Below, in pieces: positions 60,719 through 64,000 of a DNA stretch of 64,000 bases (its first letter is position 1; the number at the start of each line of letters is the position of its first letter). A program made the translations under genes and the position numbers. The DNA lies in NCBI GenBank assembly GCA_963835215.1, contig CAWIES010000004.1, positions 310,001-374,000 of the forward strand, given 5' to 3'. Source of the DNA: Roseiarcus sp963835215. GTDB lineage: Bacteria; Pseudomonadota; Alphaproteobacteria; Rhizobiales; Beijerinckiaceae. The notes under the pieces are model-generated. The model was not told where the DNA came from, made no database searches, and saw only the letters and a program-made list of their open reading frames with translations.

Positions 60719-61063
60719 TTCTTCTCACTGGGATGGTGGTTTGTGGCGGGCGGATTGGGCGCCCGCAGGTGACGGCGCGCCTCATTGGGTCACGCCTGCG
60801 CGGGGCGGAGTAACGGCTCGCGCAAAGCCAAAGACTCTGTAACGCCTTCGGCCGAGGCAGATATAGTAGAATTCCGGGCAAAGTCAATGAAACGAGCCAT
60901 TTCTGCGTGACGCGTCGCGCTGGGGACGCCCGTGCGCTGAGAATTGGTTAACCGCCCCTTCGTAAGGTGAGTCTGTTTGCGAGTCGCCCGCGCTCGGAAA
61001 AGTGCGCGGGCAGCGCGCCGTTGGCGTTCTGACCCGAAGAATGGCCAGTTTGTTGGAGCGACC
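60719..61063. other. Intergenic region between divergent rhlE and receptor gene
   Basis: These 345 bases separate two divergent genes and should contain both promoters. AT-richer patches occur around 60860-60900 and 60940-60955 (TTGGTTAAC). No RNA gene, repeat or clear palindrome is seen. Open frames crossing it are short and of shadow composition. Confidence 0.4.
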
Positions 61064-62902
61064 ATGTTCTCTCGTCTGAAGATCGCCACGAGATTGATCA
61101 TCGGCTACGGCGCGATATTGCTACTGATCGTTGGCGTCGGCGCGCTCGGCTATCTGGCGGTGGTGCGTGGCGGACACGCGCTCGACGACGTCGCGCAATT
61201 CAAGACGGCCGAGGCGCTCGAGCAGCGGGTCGAAAAGCGCGTCATTGAGGCGCGCATGCACTTCTGGATCGCCATCAAATCCAACGACGAGAAACACTGG
61301 GGAAAATCCGGCGAAGGCTTCTCGGTCGCCACCGAGTGGCTCGGCGAGCTGTTGGACAACACCTCCAATCCAGGCCGCGCCGACGAAGTGCGCAAGATGA
61401 CCGATCTCGTCGCCAAGTACCGTAAATTGGTCAATGCGCTTCACTACACGATGCAGGCGAGTCCCTTGACCGCCGACCAGATGGCGGGCGGCGAGAAGCA
61501 AGCGATCGCGCTCGAAGAGGCGATGACCACGCTGGGCGCTGAATTGACGCAGCAGTTCCACGAGGCGGCCGAGACCCGCTTTGCTGAGGCGACCGATGAG
61601 TCGACCCTGGCGCAGCGGGCGATTCTCGGCGTCGGCCTCGTCGGCCTTTTGTTCGGCGCGGTGATGGCGCTCCTCTTCACCCGCAGCATCAGCCGGCCGA
61701 TCATCGAGTTGACCCGCACGATGCGCGAACTCGCGACCGGAGACCTGACGGTCGAACCTGCTCACGCCACGGAGCGCACCGAAATCGGCGAGATGGCGCG
61801 CGCGGTGCTCGTGTTTCGCGACGCGGCGGTCGAGAACGCCCGCCTCGAAGCCGAAGCCCAGCGCCAGCGCGAGCTGGCCGCGCAAGCGCAAACCGACAGC
61901 CAGCGCGCCCAGCGCGAGGCGATCGACCATGAGCGGGAAATCGTCGCCGATTCGGTCGGCTCCGGTCTGTCGCGCCTGGCGGCCAAGGATCTGCGCTATC
62001 GCATGTCTTCGGACATTCCAGAGGCCTATCGCAAGCTGCAGTCCGACTTCAACGCCGCGATCAATCAGCTCGAGACGGCGATGTCGACCGTCGCCCAGCG
62101 CGGCGGCGCAATTCGCATTGGCTCGGGCGAGATCGCCTCGGCGACCGACGATCTGTCGCGCCGCACCGAGCAGCAGGCGGCGAGCCTCGAAGAGGCCGCC
62201 GCAACGCTCGGCGAGGCGACGGCGATGGTGCGTCGCACCGCCGAAAGCACCGCGCACGCTCGCGGCGTGGCGGAGGGCGCCCAGCGCGACGCGGAGCAGA
62301 GCGGCGCGGTCATTCGCCGCGCGGTCGCCGCGATGGGGGCGATCGAGAAGTCGTCCCAGCAGGTCGGCCAAATCATCGGCGTGATCGACGAGATCGCCTT
62401 CCAGACCAATTTGCTGGCGCTCAACGCTGGCGTCGAGGCGGCCCGCGCCGGCGACGCCGGCCGGGGGTTCGCGGTGGTGGCCTCGGAAGTGCGCGCGCTG
62501 GCGCAGCGCTCGGCGGAGGCGGCTAAGGAAATCAAGGCGCTCATCTCGACTTCGACCGAGCAGGTGAGCCAGGGCGTCGCGCTGGTCGCCGAAACCGGCG
62601 GCTCGCTCGAACGGATTGTCGGCAAGGTGACCGAGATCAACGAGATCGTCTGCCAGATCGCCGAAGGCGCCAAGGAACAGGCGATGGCGATCGAAACGGT
62701 CAACGGCGCGATCAGCGATATGGATCGGGCGACGCAGCAGAACGCCGCAATGGCTCAGCAATCGACCGCCGCCAGCCACGCGCTGTCGGAAGAGGCGCAA
62801 AAGCTCGCGGCGTTGATCGAGGAATTCGAGATCGCGGCCATCGCAGTTGGGTCGCCGCCGCGCCGCGTCGTCACGGCGCCCTCGCAGCGCAGGGCGGGGT
62901 AG
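61064..62902 (+). CDS. Methyl-accepting chemotaxis protein
   Basis: 612 residues from ATG 61064 with GGAG upstream. A first span (about 13-34) and a second (about 186-207) enclose a helical sensor domain of four-helix-bundle type. A HAMP domain follows (ISRPIIELTRTMRELATGDL) and a second HAMP-like segment (SRLAAKDLRYRMSSDIP). The signalling tip is EIAFQTNLLALNAGVEAARA, then GRGFAVVASEVRALAQRSAE. Several Ala/Glu/Gln pairs could be methylated. No CheR-docking pentapeptide ends the protein. It relays an unknown signal to CheA; no che gene is in the window. Confidence 0.93.
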   Translation: MFSRLKIATRLIIGYGAILLLIVGVGALGYLAVVRGGHALDDVAQFKTAEALEQRVEKRVIEARMHFWIAIKSNDEKHWGKSGEGFSVATEWLGELLDNTSNPGRADEVRKMTDLVAKYRKLVNALHYTMQASPLTADQMAGGEKQAIALEEAMTTLGAELTQQFHEAAETRFAEATDESTLAQRAILGVGLVGLLFGAVMALLFTRSISRPIIELTRTMRELATGDLTVEPAHATERTEIGEMARAVLVFRDAAVENARLEAEAQRQRELAAQAQTDSQRAQREAIDHEREIVADSVGSGLSRLAAKDLRYRMSSDIPEAYRKLQSDFNAAINQLETAMSTVAQRGGAIRIGSGEIASATDDLSRRTEQQAASLEEAAATLGEATAMVRRTAESTAHARGVAEGAQRDAEQSGAVIRRAVAAMGAIEKSSQQVGQIIGVIDEIAFQTNLLALNAGVEAARAGDAGRGFAVVASEVRALAQRSAEAAKEIKALISTSTEQVSQGVALVAETGGSLERIVGKVTEINEIVCQIAEGAKEQAMAIETVNGAISDMDRATQQNAAMAQQSTAASHALSEEAQKLAALIEEFEIAAIAVGSPPRRVVTAPSQRRAG

Positions 62903-62921
62903 GGCGAACGCGTCCCGCGTT

Positions 62922-63689
62922 TCACCCTTCGATTGGCGCCAGACAGACGAGCTTAGCCTCCGGGTGCGAGGCGACGATCAGCGTCGTCTGGTGGAACCGG
63001 CGGGCGGGCGAGCGAAAGCGCCGCTCGCCACCCTCACGGCCAAGCACCCCCTGTTCGCGCCACAGGCGCGCAAAGACTGGCGAAGCTTCGGTCAGTTCGT
63101 CGACCAAGGCGGCGAGCGCGGGATCGCGCAGGCGGCGGCTGAAGTCGGCGCGAAACTCGGCGACGACGCGGCGCGCGCGATCGCTCCAGTCGACGATCAG
63201 CTTGGGCGCTAGCGGCGAGCGGAAGATGAAGCGCAGCAGATTGCGGTCATGCTTGCCGTCGAGCCAGCCGACGAACAGCGCCGCCGCGGCTTTGTTCCAG
63301 GCGCGCGCCGTCCACTGGCCGTCGAGCAGATAGGCGGGGATCGTCATCGCGCCGGGCAGGGCGAGGATTTCGGCCGCCAGCGCGTCTTCGGCGAGCGCGG
63401 GGGCGGAGGGATCGCGCTTGTCCGCCAGTTCGAAGAGATAGGCGCGCTCGGCCGGCGCGAGCTTTAGCGCCTCGGCGAGGCGCGCCAGCAGGCGCGGCGA
63501 AGCGGAAACCTCGCGGCCCTGTTCGAGCCAGGCGATCCAGGTCAGGCTGGCGCCGCAAGCCTCCGCGACCTCTTCGCGGCGAAGACCCGGCGTGCGGCGC
63601 CGACCGCTCGCGCCGGGTGGCGGCGCAAGGCGTTCGCGATGGGCGCGCAGGAAAGCGCCGAGGGCGCGGCGGGCGGCGGGCGTAGGCAT
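62922..63689 (-). CDS. XRE-family regulator with MmyB-like ligand domain
   Basis: 255 residues from ATG 63689 (MPTPAARRALGAFLRAHRERL). The helix-turn-helix includes TPGLRREEVAEACGASLTWIAWLEQGR, the typical GLRREEVA-x-x-x-G-x-S motif. The C-terminal part (AYLLDGQWTARAWNKAAAALF, RFIFRSPLA, FRADFSRRL) is the MmyB-like PAS-type domain that binds a small ligand, possibly a fatty acid. Such regulators often control a neighbouring gene, here the divergent methyltransferase. In the gap, read toward this gene, TTACAA and TATAAG are 18 bases apart and could be its promoter. Confidence 0.85.
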   Translation of the reverse strand: MPTPAARRALGAFLRAHRERLAPPPGASGRRRTPGLRREEVAEACGASLTWIAWLEQGREVSASPRLLARLAEALKLAPAERAYLFELADKRDPSAPALAEDALAAEILALPGAMTIPAYLLDGQWTARAWNKAAAALFVGWLDGKHDRNLLRFIFRSPLAPKLIVDWSDRARRVVAEFRADFSRRLRDPALAALVDELTEASPVFARLWREQGVLGREGGERRFRSPARRFHQTTLIVASHPEAKLVCLAPIEG

Positions 63690-63787
63690 GGCGTCTCTTA
63701 TACCAGGATATTGTTCACTCTTGTAATAGGGTAAGGGCTTCGCCATCCTGAGTTGCGTTCGCTCACTATCAATGGAGCCAGCCTTCG

Positions 63788-64000
63788 ATGTCGCCGCGAT
63801 CCCAGGAAAAGTCCGCGCAAGAGCGGCCGGTCCATGAGGCGCTGGTCGCCGATCAGTTCGATCCGCGCGCCGAGGCCTACCTCAAGAGCGCGGTCCACTC
63901 GCGCGGCGCCGACCTCGAAGACTTCGCCCGCCTGATCGGCAAGCGCCCGAGCGCGCGGGCGCTCGATCTGGGCTGCGGGGGCGGCCATGTCGCCTTTCTG
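63788..64000 (+). CDS. Class I SAM-dependent methyltransferase, N-terminal part
   Basis: 71 codons from ATG 63788 to the window edge; the rest lies outside. GGAG is ten bases upstream. The sequence QFDPRAEAYLKSAVHSRGADLEDFARLIG followed by ARALDLGCGGGHVAFL is methyltransferase motif I with the glycine loop that binds S-adenosylmethionine. The substrate is unknown. It is divergent from the XRE regulator. Confidence 0.85.
   Translation, partial: MSPRSQEKSAQERPVHEALVADQFDPRAEAYLKSAVHSRGADLEDFARLIGKRPSARALDLGCGGGHVAFL

Overview
The window is GC-rich, densely coded chromosomal DNA from an alphaproteobacterium, most likely of the order Hyphomicrobiales (Rhizobiales). The main clues are gene order. 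The run tatA-tatB-tatC, serS, surE, pcm, nlpD and the run proS-lolC-lolD are both typical of that group. Other clues are a Mg-type (non-Zn) HemB, a PHA synthase and biotin-dependent acyl-CoA carboxylase subunits on the same stretch. The genus cannot be fixed from the sequence. No rRNA, tRNA, CRISPR array, prophage or insertion sequence was seen.

Layout. 0-6.1 kb: propionyl-CoA carboxylase subunits (pccB tail, pccA), a diguanylate cyclase, a glutathione transferase and a CusF-like copper protein. 6.2-10.6 kb: a YfgM-like TPR protein, der, an AMP-forming acyl-CoA synthetase and a DUF427 protein. 10.7-15.3 kb: a DUF2282 (bufferin-like) precursor, proS, lolC, lolD and a HigBA-type toxin-antitoxin pair with a broken toxin. 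Reading frames in 10.7-14.65 kb are broken about thirty times by single-base indels, almost all apparent insertions. 15.3-21.1 kb: an NfuA-type Fe-S carrier, soxA-soxG without soxB or soxD, and sdaA. 21.2-27.5 kb: a minus-strand run of bpt, an RDD protein, a LivH-like permease with a lipoprotein-like N-terminal domain, a CGNR zinc-finger protein, hemB and phaC. 27.9-30.6 kb: a secreted hypothetical, an aminotransferase and a VOC protein. 30.6-44.3 kb: an exopolysaccharide locus with acyltransferase, Wzy-like polymerase, Wzx-like flippase, two GT4 glycosyltransferases, priming glycosyl-phosphate transferase, Wza-like export lipoprotein, Wzz/GumC-like co-polymerase, FemAB/CelD-like acetyltransferase and polysaccharide deacetylase. 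44.5-52.5 kb: Tat translocase, EamA transporter, serS, a CDGSH iron-sulfur protein, a double-Kazal secreted protein, surE, pcm and nlpD. 52.6-56.4 kb: a DUF815 ATPase and a textbook CueR-CopA copper-efflux pair with its operator. 56.4-64 kb: an IscA/HesB protein, TfoX-like protein, acyltransferase, RhlE helicase, chemotaxis receptor, XRE-family regulator and the start of a methyltransferase.

How the genes fit together. PccA/PccB, PhaC and the acyl-CoA synthetase belong to acyl-CoA and storage-polymer metabolism. SoxA/SoxG and SdaA touch one-carbon and serine metabolism. CusF-like, DUF2282, CueR and CopA are all linked by family to copper handling but lie in separate places. The 30.6-44.3 kb block looks like a nearly complete Wzx/Wzy-type surface polysaccharide pathway.

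Caution on quality. Besides the 10.7-14.65 kb cluster, single extra bases interrupt pccA (two), serS (two) and the DUF815 gene (two), and the 5' ends of phaC and one glycosyltransferase lack a start codon in frame. Because several of these genes are essential in bacteria, I read most of the breaks as sequence error and give the full gene spans. The strongest candidate for something unusual is the lone DUF2282 precursor peptide. The LivH fusion, the incomplete sox operon and the degenerate co-polymerase domain follow.
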